A stretch of DNA of 64,000 bases from Allomuricauda sp. CAU 1633 (GCF_017313225.1 NZ_JAFLNE010000002.1:496001-560000), one strand, 5' to 3'; shown: positions 34,317 to 43,186, counted from the first letter of the stretch. The notes: generated by a model not told the origin, from the sequence alone. Made by a program: numbers and translations.

Positions 34317-35072
34317 ATGGGTAGAATGACCGAAACCGTAAAGCACCTATTGATCATTAATGTGATCCTATTTTTTGCCACGCAGATATATGGAGCCCAA
34401 ATGGAGCAATGGCTTGCCCTTTGGTTTCCAAAAAATGAAAATTTTCATGTGTGGCAAATAGTTTCCCATATGTTTATGCATGGAGGTCTTATGCATATAG
34501 CGTTTAATATGTTTGCTCTTTGGATGTTTGGAACTCCCGTTGAACGGGTTTTGGGCAGGAATAGATTCTTATTTGTCTATTTTTCTGCTGGATTGGGAGC
34601 CGTATTGTTTCAATTGGGGTATTATTATTTTAATTTCTTACCGGCTCAATCTGAAATGCTCAGTACCGGACTCTCAAATGAGCAAATCATGCAAATGTTG
34701 TCTACTAACCAACTTCAGGATGGTTTGACTGAATTGCAGGTTAACACGTTGAGGTCGGTTATGCCGGAATACGCTTCAATATATTATGCAAGAATGGTGG
34801 GTGCTTCTGGATGTATTATGGGAATATTGGCTGCCTTTGGAATGATGAATCCCGAGGCAAGACTTATGCTGATTTTCTTGCCTATTCCAATTAAGGCCAA
34901 ATACTTCATCCCTGGAATTATTCTGCTGGATGTTATTTCGGCGATTACAGGACAATCATTTTTTAGCCCAAGTAACACCGCTTACATGGCCCATGTTGGG
35001 GGTGCTATAACAGGTTTTATTATAATGTGGTACTGGAAAAAGAACCAGTTTAACCAAAATCGTTGGGATTGA
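34317..35072 (+). CDS. Rhomboid intramembrane serine protease (first of two)
   Basis: Rhomboid family protein, 251 aa, with about six membrane helices. The catalytic Ser is in MVGASGCIMGILAAF (GxSG), the catalytic His in YMAHVGGAITGF, and the conserved HxxxN of MHGGLMHIAFNMFALW is present. It should cleave membrane helices of unknown proteins. The ATG follows the mutL stop with no gap. A loop of about 50 residues (EMLSTGLSNEQIMQMLSTNQ and following) is inserted between helices 2 and 3 compared with the second rhomboid. Confidence 0.93.
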   Translation: MGRMTETVKHLLIINVILFFATQIYGAQMEQWLALWFPKNENFHVWQIVSHMFMHGGLMHIAFNMFALWMFGTPVERVLGRNRFLFVYFSAGLGAVLFQLGYYYFNFLPAQSEMLSTGLSNEQIMQMLSTNQLQDGLTELQVNTLRSVMPEYASIYYARMVGASGCIMGILAAFGMMNPEARLMLIFLPIPIKAKYFIPGIILLDVISAITGQSFFSPSNTAYMAHVGGAITGFIIMWYWKKNQFNQNRWD

Positions 35073-35075
35073 TTT

Positions 35076-35939
35076 ATGGCGAGCGGAGGAATACAATATT
35101 ATATAACGCGGATGAATATCGCTGAAAAGCTGATAGTCATCAATGTGTTGATTTTTATTTTGGATGGTTTGTCCACGGCACTTTTGGGGTATTCAGTCTC
35201 CCAATGGTTCCATTTGCCAAAAGGTTTTATGGACTTTTTTGGTCAACCTTGGTCTTTGGTGACGTATTCTTTTTTTCATGGGGGGCTTGGACATATCTTT
35301 TGGAATATGCTGATGCTGTATTTTACCGGACGGATTTTCCTCAATCTTTTTGATGCGCAACGATTCATCAATGTGTATTTTTTGGGAGTGATCATCGGTG
35401 GATTGGTATTTCTACTGAGCTACAACGTATTTCCAACTCTTTTAAATACCAATACGGCTTTGATAGGGGCCTCTGCTGGGGTCACCGCTGTACTGATTTT
35501 TATTTGTGCCTATATTCCCGATCAGGAAGTACGAGTCATTTTCTTTAATGTGAAATTGTGGTACATAGGGGTGTTTTTTGTTTTGATAGACTTGGTACAG
35601 ATTCCTATCGGTGGAAATATTGGGGGCAGATTGGCCCACTTGGGAGGTGCTTTTTTGGGCTATGTATATGCGAGACAATTATTAAAAGGAAAAGATATTG
35701 GTTCAGGATTTGCCAAAGTTTGGGAAGCCATCGCCCAACTCTTTAAACCTAAAGAGAAAAAGGCGCCTATGAAAACGGTTTATAGGAAGAATGCCTCAAA
35801 AAAGAGCGCAGCGGAATATGACAAGGAAGCCCGTCAACGAAAAATAGATACCATTCTGGATAAGATCAGTAAATCGGGATATGAAAGTCTGTCCAAGGAA
35901 GAAAAGGATTTTTTATTCAAAGCAGGTAAGGAGGATTGA
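35076..35939 (+). CDS. Rhomboid intramembrane serine protease (second of two)
   Basis: Second rhomboid, 287 aa, 3 bp after the first. The helices carry FFHGGLGHIFWNMLMLYF, the Ser motif ALIGASAGVTAVLIF (GxSA rather than GxSG) and the His in RLAHLGGAFLGYVYA. A soluble basic C-terminal tail of about 80 residues (KEKKAPMKTVYRKNASKKS ... LSKEEKDFLFKAGKED) is absent from the first copy. Both have the catalytic dyad, so this is not one broken gene; they are diverged relatives with probably different substrates. Confidence 0.93.
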   Translation: MASGGIQYYITRMNIAEKLIVINVLIFILDGLSTALLGYSVSQWFHLPKGFMDFFGQPWSLVTYSFFHGGLGHIFWNMLMLYFTGRIFLNLFDAQRFINVYFLGVIIGGLVFLLSYNVFPTLLNTNTALIGASAGVTAVLIFICAYIPDQEVRVIFFNVKLWYIGVFFVLIDLVQIPIGGNIGGRLAHLGGAFLGYVYARQLLKGKDIGSGFAKVWEAIAQLFKPKEKKAPMKTVYRKNASKKSAAEYDKEARQRKIDTILDKISKSGYESLSKEEKDFLFKAGKED

Positions 35940-35942
35940 GCT

Positions 35943-36983
35943 GTGAAAAAAACAACTTCAATAGCTGACAGGATTATTTTTGCAATCAATGTATTGATTG
36001 CTTTTTTCTTGCTTATAACTTCCCTGTCTTCGTATCTGACTTTTCAGGTGATTCCTATGTTTTCTGTACTGAGCCTGTTTGTTCCACTGCTCTTTGCTCT
36101 TAATCTTTTGTTTGCGGGATACTGGATCTATAAAAGAAAAAAGAAATTCTTATTGTCCTTGATTACTTTGATGATTGGATATGTTGTTTTTGGTTCATTT
36201 TATGGGATGGGAAATGAAGCAGGCAAAGCAGAGTCATCAGATTTAAAAATTATGACCTACAATGTACGGGGATTCAACAAGAATGAATGGAGTAAGGATT
36301 CTACCATAGGAAATAGGATTATACGCTTTATAAAGGATAGAGACCCTGACATTCTGTGTATTCAAGAGCATGATAGCAGGAGTATGCGTTACAAACAACT
36401 GAACCAATATCCGTATGGTAGGGAGATTCGATATTCTCCTGCCGGTAAATCTGCCCAGACCATACTCTCAAAATATGAAATAGTTGGGCACGGTTCGTTG
36501 GATCTTCCAGATACCGCCAATAATATTGTTTACGCAGATATTCTATATGGAAAAGACACAGTACGGATCTATAACCTGCATCTACAATCCTTTAAGATCA
36601 TCCCTTCGGCGGAAACTTTCTCTGAGGGTCAATCCGAAAAAAACTACCGGCGATTGGTCAGTACATTTGACAAACAGTTGGAACAAGCCAAGATTTTTGA
36701 TGCCCACCGGAAACAAAGTCCATATGCCACCATTTTATGCGGTGATTTTAACAATACCCAGTTTTCCAACGTGTATAAAATTGTTAAAGGGAATTTGACC
36801 GATACTTTTTTGGAAAAAGGAGAAGGTTTTGGAAGAACATACAATTTGTGGAAAATCCCATTGCGTATTGACTACATTTTAACCGAGCCGAATTATCAAG
36901 TGATTTCCCATACAAATTTCAACGAAAAATTATCCGACCACTATCCCGTTATGGCCACTTTGCGAATAGCATCATTGCAATAG
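35943..36983 (+). CDS. Membrane-anchored endonuclease/exonuclease/phosphatase protein
   Basis: A 346-aa protein beginning at GTG (35943), 3 bp after the second rhomboid. Three hydrophobic segments fill the first 95 residues. The rest is an EEP-fold domain with MTYNVRGFN, CIQEHDSRSM (catalytic Glu), ADILYGKDTVRIYNLHLQS, CGDFNNTQFSN, RIDYILTEPNY and SDHYPVMATL, so the active site is complete. It may cleave phosphodiesters of nucleic acid or lipid head groups outside the membrane. It overlaps the oppositely directed DUF6122 gene by 12 bp at the 3' ends. Confidence 0.92.
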   Translation: MKKTTSIADRIIFAINVLIAFFLLITSLSSYLTFQVIPMFSVLSLFVPLLFALNLLFAGYWIYKRKKKFLLSLITLMIGYVVFGSFYGMGNEAGKAESSDLKIMTYNVRGFNKNEWSKDSTIGNRIIRFIKDRDPDILCIQEHDSRSMRYKQLNQYPYGREIRYSPAGKSAQTILSKYEIVGHGSLDLPDTANNIVYADILYGKDTVRIYNLHLQSFKIIPSAETFSEGQSEKNYRRLVSTFDKQLEQAKIFDAHRKQSPYATILCGDFNNTQFSNVYKIVKGNLTDTFLEKGEGFGRTYNLWKIPLRIDYILTEPNYQVISHTNFNEKLSDHYPVMATLRIASLQ

Positions 36984-37280
36984 GCAATCCACCAAATCGG
37001 CAATGATATGGAGAATGAGTGCCAAGCCAATGATTCGGGTGGTTTTAAAAAAGGGTAAAATGCAGTACACCAAAATAGCCCAATATGAGTGTAGGGGGTG
37101 AAAACCTATACTACAGCGATTGGGGTCGAATAAAGGGTTGGCCCAAAGATGATCCACATCAATTACAATTCCGGCCAAAAGAATAAGTGCAACCTTGATT
37201 CTGTTTTCCTTAAAAAAGAAAAAAGCAATAAGAATGGGAACCAAAAAATGAATGCCGTAATGTAGGATATGCCTATACAT
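36972..37280 (-). CDS. DUF6122-type small membrane protein
   Basis: A 102-aa membrane protein with three or four helices. It has MYRHILHYGIHFLVPILIAFFF in overlapping parts, IVIDVDHLWANPLFDPNRCSIGFHPLHSYWA and LHIIADLVDCLL. The conserved D, H and FHPLH residues recall metal-dependent membrane hydrolases of the YdjM type, which is only a suggestion. Its start overlaps the WbqC gene end by 8 bp, so they are translated together. The name DUF6122 is from family pattern recall. Confidence 0.82.
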   Translation of the reverse strand: MYRHILHYGIHFLVPILIAFFFFKENRIKVALILLAGIVIDVDHLWANPLFDPNRCSIGFHPLHSYWAILVYCILPFFKTTRIIGLALILHIIADLVDCLLQ

Positions 37281-37836
37281 TTAAAAAGTCTATAGACTGA
37301 TTTTTTAAATAGGAAAGCGTATTGGTGCCTTCGTTGAACAAAAGATCTAAGATACTTAGATTGGGGATAAAGCCATGGCGTTCACCAAAAACTTGGGTGT
37401 AAGGTTCCATTTTTACCGGAAGTTTCTTTTTGGCCTCAACCAAAAACCGAGCATCAAAGGAGTCTTTTGGCTGAAGTTCATAAGATGAAGTTGTATGCTT
37501 GGAAAATTCCAGCCCCAAACAATCGGATATAGCTTGTATGGTTGCAAGGTTGAATTCGTACAAAGATGATTGATCTCCTTCGTACAAAGGTTTTATATCA
37601 TCTTCATAAAATTCAAAAAATGGAGAAGTCCTATAGGCAGTTTCCAAAGTTCGCCAATGTACCTTTTTCCAATCGTAGGTGTTGTCCAGTTCAACATCGG
37701 TATATTTTTGACGCCCTTCATGTCCCCCAACATGTTTTATGGGGATGTTGAGCATATGTTTTCCCTTATCGGTACAGATATAGCAACGATTCCGATAGGT
37801 TTGTTTCTGAAAATTGTCATGGGCTTCCCAAACCAT
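37273..37836 (-). CDS. WbqC-family protein with a lost start codon
   Basis: WbqC-like protein, associated with surface-polysaccharide loci. The first ATG (first base 37836) gives 187 aa, MVWEAHDNFQKQTYRNR onward. But the frame stays open upstream, and the codons to about 37899 read ILIHPTYFPSIATFAVLKQKE, the typical family N-terminus. No ATG, GTG or TTG exists between there and an in-frame TAG at 37939-37941, which is also the stop codon of the upstream four-helix-bundle gene. The native start seems to have been removed by insertion of that unit. Translation may use a rare codon, stop readthrough, or this internal ATG, which would trim about 20 conserved residues. Confidence 0.85.
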   Translation of the reverse strand: MVWEAHDNFQKQTYRNRCYICTDKGKHMLNIPIKHVGGHEGRQKYTDVELDNTYDWKKVHWRTLETAYRTSPFFEFYEDDIKPLYEGDQSSLYEFNLATIQAISDCLGLEFSKHTTSSYELQPKDSFDARFLVEAKKKLPVKMEPYTQVFGERHGFIPNLSILDLLFNEGTNTLSYLKNQSIDFLNV

Positions 37837-37897
37837 TTCTTTTTGCTTCAGTACGGCAAACGTGGCGATACTTGGAAAATAAGTGGGGTGGATTAGT

Positions 37898-38332
37898 ATT
37901 TGTTGATTTGTTGATTTGATAGTTTGAAGTTTGACTCGCTATTTGGTTTGGTGGTTCCGCAAAGCGTTGAGTTTATTTGTTATACTTTCCAATTTCAACC
38001 TCAGCTCTTTGTAGCTTTCCTGAGTTAGTAGCCCAAGTTCAACCGTTAAAATTAATTGATTTAAGATTTCTACCGCAGAACCAAAGGAAATTGTGGTAAA
38101 ACGCGCTTTGTCCTTATTGGTTCTTCGCGTAGATCCTTCAGCAATATTGGAACAGATTGAAACAGCCGCTCTCCTCATTTGTGATGTTAACCCGAATTTT
38201 TCATCATTTGGAAAGGTAGATGTTACATTGTAGATTTCTTTGGTAAAATCTTTGGATTCTTTCCATACTTCAAGTTTTTCAAAAGAATAGGTGTACATAG
38301 GTTAAGTTGTTCAGATAAACAAATAAACAAAT
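37898..38332 (-). mobile_element. Possible small inserted unit with imperfect inverted ends
   Basis: The ends are ATTTGTTGATTTGTTG-ATTTGA (37898-37919) and, on the other strand, ATTTGTTTATTTGTTT-ATCTGA (38311-38332), an inverted repeat of 22 bp with three mismatches. Between them lies only the four-helix-bundle gene. The left end is at the position where conserved WbqC coding starts, and the right end is close to the lepB stop codon (38356-38358). No transposase is encoded, so any movement would be by an outside enzyme. The right flank has more of the same TTAATTTGTT-like repeat (38333-38355). Confidence 0.5.
37939..38298 (-). CDS. Four-helix-bundle protein (S23/IVS-encoded family)
   Basis: A 119-aa helical protein with YSFEKLEVWKESKDFTKEIYNV, FGLTSQMRRAAVSICSNIAEG and KDKARFTTISFGSAVEILNQL. 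These are hallmarks of the four-helix-bundle family first known from intervening sequences in 23S rRNA genes and scattered singly through Bacteroidota genomes. The biochemical role is unknown; the fold forms pentamers that may bind nucleic acid. It lies between lepB and wbqC, framed by imperfect inverted repeats, and its TAG stop is in frame with the WbqC open frame. Confidence 0.92.
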   Translation of the reverse strand: MYTYSFEKLEVWKESKDFTKEIYNVTSTFPNDEKFGLTSQMRRAAVSICSNIAEGSTRRTNKDKARFTTISFGSAVEILNQLILTVELGLLTQESYKELRLKLESITNKLNALRNHQTK

Positions 38333-38355
38333 TCGCGGATGAACAAATTAACGAA

Positions 38356-40104
38356 TTAACCATTTTCTTTTTTCTTTTTGCGTTTTCTAAAGAAGTCAAA
38401 CACAAACCAACCCACGATCAAAGCAACAAAGTACCAACGGTACGATACGGGTTCCCCACTTCCACCTACGGTGGTGAAAACTCTCTCCCAACGTGGTCTC
38501 CAATTGGCAATCCCTTCTGTGAAATTGTCAAAACTCATCCAAAGGAAAACGGGCTTGCCCACAATATGGTCCGCGGGTACGTAGCCCCAGGTTCTACTAT
38601 CTTCTGAGTGATCTCTATTATCGCCCATCATCCAATAATAATCCTGTTTAAAGGTATAGGAAGTGGCTTCTTCTCCATTGATGAAAACCTTTTGTCCAGT
38701 CACCTTTACATCATTGTGCTCATAATCCCGGATGATTTTCTTGTATAGGGGAATTGTTTTGGCGTTGATGTCAACCGTGGCACCGGCTTCTGGAATATAA
38801 ATAGGACCAAAATTATCGTTGTTCCAAGGGTACAGATTGGGTTTTTGTGGGAATATATTCCCACCGTAACTGCCTTTGGGGTCAATGATTTTTACCACAG
38901 AATCAATGGCAGGGTCTTTTCTTAGTGCAGTGACCATTTCATTGGTCATATTGGCATTTCGTTCCCTTCCTGTGATTTCTTTTAAGGATAATCGTACGGC
39001 TCGAATGGTTTCGGGTTGGATTCCTTTACTATCCGTAATGATAACATCAGGAGAGTTTTGGGAAAATACACCATACCCCATGTTTCTTAAAACTTGTATT
39101 TGTGATGTTGTCAAAGGGCTGTTTGAAACATAAGTTCTACTGAACTCATCAATATTTAGGCTTAGAAGAAGTCGTGTTGAAACCCCTTTCTGAGCATAAA
39201 TGTTATACTCATACATGGGTTTGGCACGATCTGATAGCGTTAATTGCTCTCCATTAATGTGAACATAACCATCAATCACCGCAAGGGAATCTCCGGGAGT
39301 ACCCACACAACGTTTTACATAATTTGATTTCTTATCAATGGGCTTTATCACCGCTTTTTGTGCCTTAAAAAACTGATACAGGGTATCGGAAGGAAGACTG
39401 AACACCACAATGTCGTTTTTCTTTACCTTTTCAAAGCCCGGTAAGCGCATATAGGGTAATTGCAATTTGTTGATCCAAGAAGTTTTATGAGTTTCTGGGT
39501 CTACATCCGCCAAATAGGACCTGGTTTTAAAAACGGGAAGTGTATCATGCACCATGGGCGCGGCCAAAGTGGTCATGGGAACACGTGCCCCATAATGGAA
39601 TTTACTCACAAAGAGAAAATCCCCAACCCTTAGGGTACGTTCCAACGAACCTGTGGGAATCACATAGGGTTGAATAAAATAGGTGTGTACAAGCGTGGCT
39701 GCGACTATGGCAAAGACAATAGAACTTACCCATTCCCCCAATCCGGTACGAGGTTTTAGGCTCCGGTCCTCGATATAGGTGACATCCTCAGCATAATTTA
39801 TATAGTAGATATAAAGGCCAAGGGTAAGAATCACCAACCAAGTATCCAAAAGTGTGTTTTTTCCAAAACTTCGGATGGTCTCCACCCATACCACGGGAAT
39901 CATCAATAAATTGATGATGGGAATGAATAGCAATATCACCCACCACCAAGGACGGTTGATGATTTTCATTAAGACAATGCCATTGTAAACTGGAATGGCG
40001 GCCTCCCAAGCCTTACGTCCCGCTTTTATATATAGCTTCCAAGTTCCCAAAAAATGGATGACTTGGATGATCAAGATAAAAATGATCCATTGTGTGCCGT
40101 TCAT
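38356..40104 (-). CDS. lepB: Signal peptidase I, long Bacteroidota form
   Basis: LepB, 582 aa, about twice the usual length, as often in Bacteroidota. It cleaves signal peptides of exported proteins. The N-terminal part has four hydrophobic segments. The catalytic Ser is in PTGSLERTLRVGDFLFVSK (Ser153), and the general-base Lys in NYVKRCVGTPGDSL (Lys264). A large insertion of about 200 residues precedes the C-terminal GDNRDHSEDSRTWGYVP box, and one C-terminal helix (YFVALIVGWFVFDFF) with a KRKKKKE tail ends it. It is the last gene of the ParA-ParB-DUF5683-DapB run, 48 bp after dapB. Confidence 0.96.
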   Translation of the reverse strand: MNGTQWIIFILIIQVIHFLGTWKLYIKAGRKAWEAAIPVYNGIVLMKIINRPWWWVILLFIPIINLLMIPVVWVETIRSFGKNTLLDTWLVILTLGLYIYYINYAEDVTYIEDRSLKPRTGLGEWVSSIVFAIVAATLVHTYFIQPYVIPTGSLERTLRVGDFLFVSKFHYGARVPMTTLAAPMVHDTLPVFKTRSYLADVDPETHKTSWINKLQLPYMRLPGFEKVKKNDIVVFSLPSDTLYQFFKAQKAVIKPIDKKSNYVKRCVGTPGDSLAVIDGYVHINGEQLTLSDRAKPMYEYNIYAQKGVSTRLLLSLNIDEFSRTYVSNSPLTTSQIQVLRNMGYGVFSQNSPDVIITDSKGIQPETIRAVRLSLKEITGRERNANMTNEMVTALRKDPAIDSVVKIIDPKGSYGGNIFPQKPNLYPWNNDNFGPIYIPEAGATVDINAKTIPLYKKIIRDYEHNDVKVTGQKVFINGEEATSYTFKQDYYWMMGDNRDHSEDSRTWGYVPADHIVGKPVFLWMSFDNFTEGIANWRPRWERVFTTVGGSGEPVSYRWYFVALIVGWFVFDFFRKRKKKKENG

Positions 40105-40152
40105 GTGAAAGTTTCTTTGTTAGACTTTTTGTCTATGTTGTTGTTACGTTTT

Positions 40153-40854
40153 TTAGCTTAGGTTTAACACATCCTTCATGGAGAAAACCCCTGTTTTTCC
40201 TTGAATCCATTCTGCGGCAATGACCGCGCCCAAGGCAAATCCCTCCCTGTTATGGGCCTCATGTTTTATATGAATGCTGTCCACATTACTTTCATAGAAA
40301 ATACTGTGTGTTCCCGGAACCATGCCTTCCCGTTTTGATACAATGGGAATGATTTTATCACCGGACTTTTCCAGTTGCCATTCGGTATACCCCGTGTTTT
40401 TGATGATGCCTTCTGCCAAGGTAATGGCAGTTCCACTGGGGGCATCCAATTTTTGAGTGTGATGGATTTCTTCCATGGACACTTTATACTGCTCCAAATT
40501 GGACATCATTTTGGCCAAATGTGCGTTCAGTTCAAAAAAGATGTTCACCCCCAAACTAAAGTTTGAGGCATAGATAAAGGCACTTTTATTTTTTTGGCAT
40601 AGGTCCACGGCTTCATTGTATTGGGACAACCAACCTGTTGTGCCACAAATCACAGGAACCCCATTTTCAAAACAGCCTGTAATATTATCAAAAGCGGAAT
40701 CAGGTGTACTAAAATCTATGGCAACATCCATGGAAGCATAATCTATATCCGTAGTATCCACATCCACCTTTGCAACAATCTCATGCCCCCTGCTTTGGGC
40801 AATTTCGGCAATCATCCTACCCATTTTGCCATAACCGAACAAACCTATCCTCAT
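40153..40854 (-). CDS. dapB: 4-hydroxy-tetrahydrodipicolinate reductase
   Basis: DapB, 233 aa, on the short side but complete. It reduces the cyclic intermediate of the diaminopimelate/lysine pathway, feeding peptidoglycan and lysine synthesis. Motifs: cofactor loop GLFGYGKMGRMI, AIDFSTPDSA, VICGTTGW, and the substrate region EIHHTQKLDAPSGTA with the catalytic His and Lys. It is 3 bp after the DUF5683 gene and followed 48 bp later by lepB. Confidence 0.96.
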   Translation of the reverse strand: MRIGLFGYGKMGRMIAEIAQSRGHEIVAKVDVDTTDIDYASMDVAIDFSTPDSAFDNITGCFENGVPVICGTTGWLSQYNEAVDLCQKNKSAFIYASNFSLGVNIFFELNAHLAKMMSNLEQYKVSMEEIHHTQKLDAPSGTAITLAEGIIKNTGYTEWQLEKSGDKIIPIVSKREGMVPGTHSIFYESNVDSIHIKHEAHNREGFALGAVIAAEWIQGKTGVFSMKDVLNLS

Positions 40855-40857
40855 ATG

Positions 40858-41514
40858 CTAAAATTTTACGACCAGGGCCATCCCATAATTGGGTTGGTTG
40901 GTCATTGGGTTCAAATCCAAGTACGGTTTAAAATCAACCGACAGATTATCATCCACATTATATTGTTTAAGATGCGCATCTACGTTGGCATCAATAATGT
41001 TCAAAGCGTACATGGCTATGGTGATTACCAAGGCCAAATCCCTGTCTCGTTGCCGCGCCTCTTGGGCATCTTGCAAGGCTTCATCCGATACATCTGGGCC
41101 ACTTCCATCCCCGTTGATATCAAAAAACTCATCGTCTTCAAAGCCAGCCAATCTTCTTTTAAAGGCATCCCTTGTCCTTCTGTATTCTGTATTGTTGAAG
41201 GAATAGACATAGATCCCGGTTCCTATGGCGCCGTATACTAGGGGCACTTTCCAATAACGTTTGTTATAGATTTGACCTAATCCGGGGAGTATTGCGGAAT
41301 AAAAAGCGGCCTTACTGGGGGCCAATGGATTGATTTGTTTTTTTTCATAGGTGACCTCCTGAATGGTGATGCCTTCGCCCTCCAAATTCTGGGCCAGAGA
41401 ATCCACGGCAGTGGGTTGCGGTTGCGCCTCTTCTTCTTTTTTCTCATCCTCTTGGGAAAGGCCAACGTGAAGAAACAGCAAAAAAAAGAACAACAAAAAG
41501 AGGTTTTTATTCAC
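40858..41514 (-). CDS. DUF5683-family exported protein
   Basis: A 218-aa exported protein: signal LFLLFFFLLFLHVGLSQ, then an acidic, Pro-rich linker, then the DUF5683 core (PLAPSKAAFYSAILPGLGQIYNKRYWKVPLVYGAI in parts, YRRTRDAFKRRL, AMYALNIIDANVDAHLKQYN). The two hydrophobic parts suggest membrane association. Function is unknown; it stands beside ParB in many Flavobacteriia. Its start overlaps the end of parB by 8 bp. Confidence 0.86.
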   Translation of the reverse strand: MNKNLFLLFFFLLFLHVGLSQEDEKKEEEAQPQPTAVDSLAQNLEGEGITIQEVTYEKKQINPLAPSKAAFYSAILPGLGQIYNKRYWKVPLVYGAIGTGIYVYSFNNTEYRRTRDAFKRRLAGFEDDEFFDINGDGSGPDVSDEALQDAQEARQRDRDLALVITIAMYALNIIDANVDAHLKQYNVDDNLSVDFKPYLDLNPMTNQPNYGMALVVKF

Positions 41515-42412
41515 CTGTCAATAGTTTTTTAATACGCTGAAACTCCTCCTCGGAGTGGAACGGAATCACAATTTTACCTTTTCCGTTTGCAGAAGCGGTA
41601 ATGTCCACTTTAGTGGAAAGATGTTCTTTAAGGACATCAGCTCCCTTGGTCACAAAACTCGGTACCTTTTTGGCTTCTTTTTTTCCTGAACCGGATTCGC
41701 TTTTGGGTTCTCTCAGGGATTTAACCAATTGCTCGGTTTCACGAACAGAAAGACCATCGGAAACCACTTTTTCATAAACGGCAATCTGCTCTTTTTTCTT
41801 GTCGATGTTGATAAGGGCCCGTCCATGTCCCATACTGATGAAACCATCCCGCATTCCAGTTTGGATGATGGGGTGCAATTTCAAAAGACGAAGGTAATTG
41901 GTGATGGTGGAACGCTTTTTGCCCACCCGGTCACTCAATTTTTCTTGAGTGATTTGAATCTCATCAATGAGTCTTTGGTAGGAAAGTGCAATTTCGATGG
42001 GATCGAGATCTTGGCGTTGAATATTCTCCACCAAGGCCATTTCCAAAGACTCTTGGTCGTTGGCGATTCGGATGTATGCAGGAATGGTCTCCAAGCCCAC
42101 CAATTTGGAGGCACGGTACCTTCGTTCTCCAGAAACCAGTTGAAACTTGTTGAAATCGAGTTTGCGAACGGTTATGGGTTGAATGATGCCCAATTCCCGG
42201 ATGGAACTGGCCAATTCTTCCAAGGCTTCATCATTAAAATTGGAGCGGGGCTGAAAGGGGTTCGTCTCAATGGAATCAATATCCAGTTCCACCACATTTC
42301 CTATGACCTGGTCCGCATTTTTGTCCGAAACGGATTGAATATCGTTGTCGGGGTCTTTCAATAGAGCAGACAGGCCTCTTCCCAAAGCCTGTTTTTTGGT
42401 TGCTTTCGCCAT
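41507..42412 (-). CDS. parB: ParB/Spo0J chromosome-partition protein
   Basis: ParB, 301 aa, binds parS sites near the replication origin, spreads as a CTP-driven clamp and works with ParA to separate chromosomes. Motifs: IETNPFQPRSNFNDEALEEL (box I), VSGERRYRASKLVGL (the GERR CTP motif), ALVENIQRQDLDPIE, helix-turn-helix VGKKRSTITNYLRLL, and GHGRALI. A linker and dimerising C-terminus follow. It directly follows parA with no gap. I saw no parS-like site within the window. Confidence 0.96.
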   Translation of the reverse strand: MAKATKKQALGRGLSALLKDPDNDIQSVSDKNADQVIGNVVELDIDSIETNPFQPRSNFNDEALEELASSIRELGIIQPITVRKLDFNKFQLVSGERRYRASKLVGLETIPAYIRIANDQESLEMALVENIQRQDLDPIEIALSYQRLIDEIQITQEKLSDRVGKKRSTITNYLRLLKLHPIIQTGMRDGFISMGHGRALINIDKKKEQIAVYEKVVSDGLSVRETEQLVKSLREPKSESGSGKKEAKKVPSFVTKGADVLKEHLSTKVDITASANGKGKIVIPFHSEEEFQRIKKLLTGE

Positions 42413-43186
42413 CTAAACTTTCTCCTTGTTTTTCTTTAAAATTTCATTGGCCAAGTTAAGGTAATTGGAGGCTCCTTTACTGCTGGCATCGTATTTTATG
42501 ATGCTTTCCCCATAACTTGGTGCTTCACTCAGCCTAACATTTCTTTGGATGATGGTATCGAAAACCATATCGGCAAAGTGCTTTTTTACTTCTTCAACAA
42601 CTTGATTGGATAAACGCAATCTGGAATCGTACATCGTCAGCAACATGCCTTCAATGTCCAAATCGTTGTTGTGTATTTTTTGTACGCTTTTTACGGTGTT
42701 CAACAATTTACCAAGACCTTCAAGCGCAAAGTATTCACATTGAATGGGAATCATCACTGAATCTGCTGCGGTAAGCGCGTTCAAGGTGAGCAATCCCAAC
42801 GATGGGGCACAATCGATGAGGACATAATCGTAGCGATCCCCCAAATTTTTGAGCGCTTCCTTTAGCATGTACTCCCGGTTGTCTTTGTCCACCAATTCAA
42901 TCTCAATGGCCACAAGGTCGATGTGAGCTGGAATCAAATCTACATTGGGAGAATCGGTTGGAATGATGACATCTTCCACACGCATGGTGTGCTCCAAAAG
43001 CTGATAAGTTCCTTGTTCCACAGAATCCACATCGATACCTAAGCCGGATGTGGCGTTTGCCTGGGGGTCGGCGTCAATCAGCAACACTTTCTTTTCCAAA
43101 ACGCCAAGGGAGGCAGCCAAGTTTACCGTAGTGGTTGTTTTACCAACACCGCCCTTTTGGTTTGCAATAGCAATAATCTTGCCCAT
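42413..43186 (-). CDS. parA: ParA/Soj partition ATPase
   Basis: ParA, 257 aa, a deviant Walker ATPase that binds DNA as an ATP dimer and is driven off it by ParB. The deviant P-loop is NQKGGVGKTTTTVNLA near residue 8, with LLIDADPQANATSGLG and LIDCAPSLGLLTLNAL following. It is the first gene of the parAB-DUF5683-dapB-lepB run, and a 135-bp spacer with no recognised operator or parS separates it from scpA. Confidence 0.97.
   Translation of the reverse strand: MGKIIAIANQKGGVGKTTTTVNLAASLGVLEKKVLLIDADPQANATSGLGIDVDSVEQGTYQLLEHTMRVEDVIIPTDSPNVDLIPAHIDLVAIEIELVDKDNREYMLKEALKNLGDRYDYVLIDCAPSLGLLTLNALTAADSVMIPIQCEYFALEGLGKLLNTVKSVQKIHNNDLDIEGMLLTMYDSRLRLSNQVVEEVKKHFADMVFDTIIQRNVRLSEAPSYGESIIKYDASSKGASNYLNLANEILKKNKEKV

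Noticed and set aside
34317..35939. The two rhomboid genes as one broken gene
   Set aside because: Each has its own full set of helices and both catalytic residues, with a proper start and stop; they are two genes.
41729..42364. Open frame of 211 codons on the plus strand
   Set aside because: It is antisense to parB, which has complete family motifs, and it has no domain signature.
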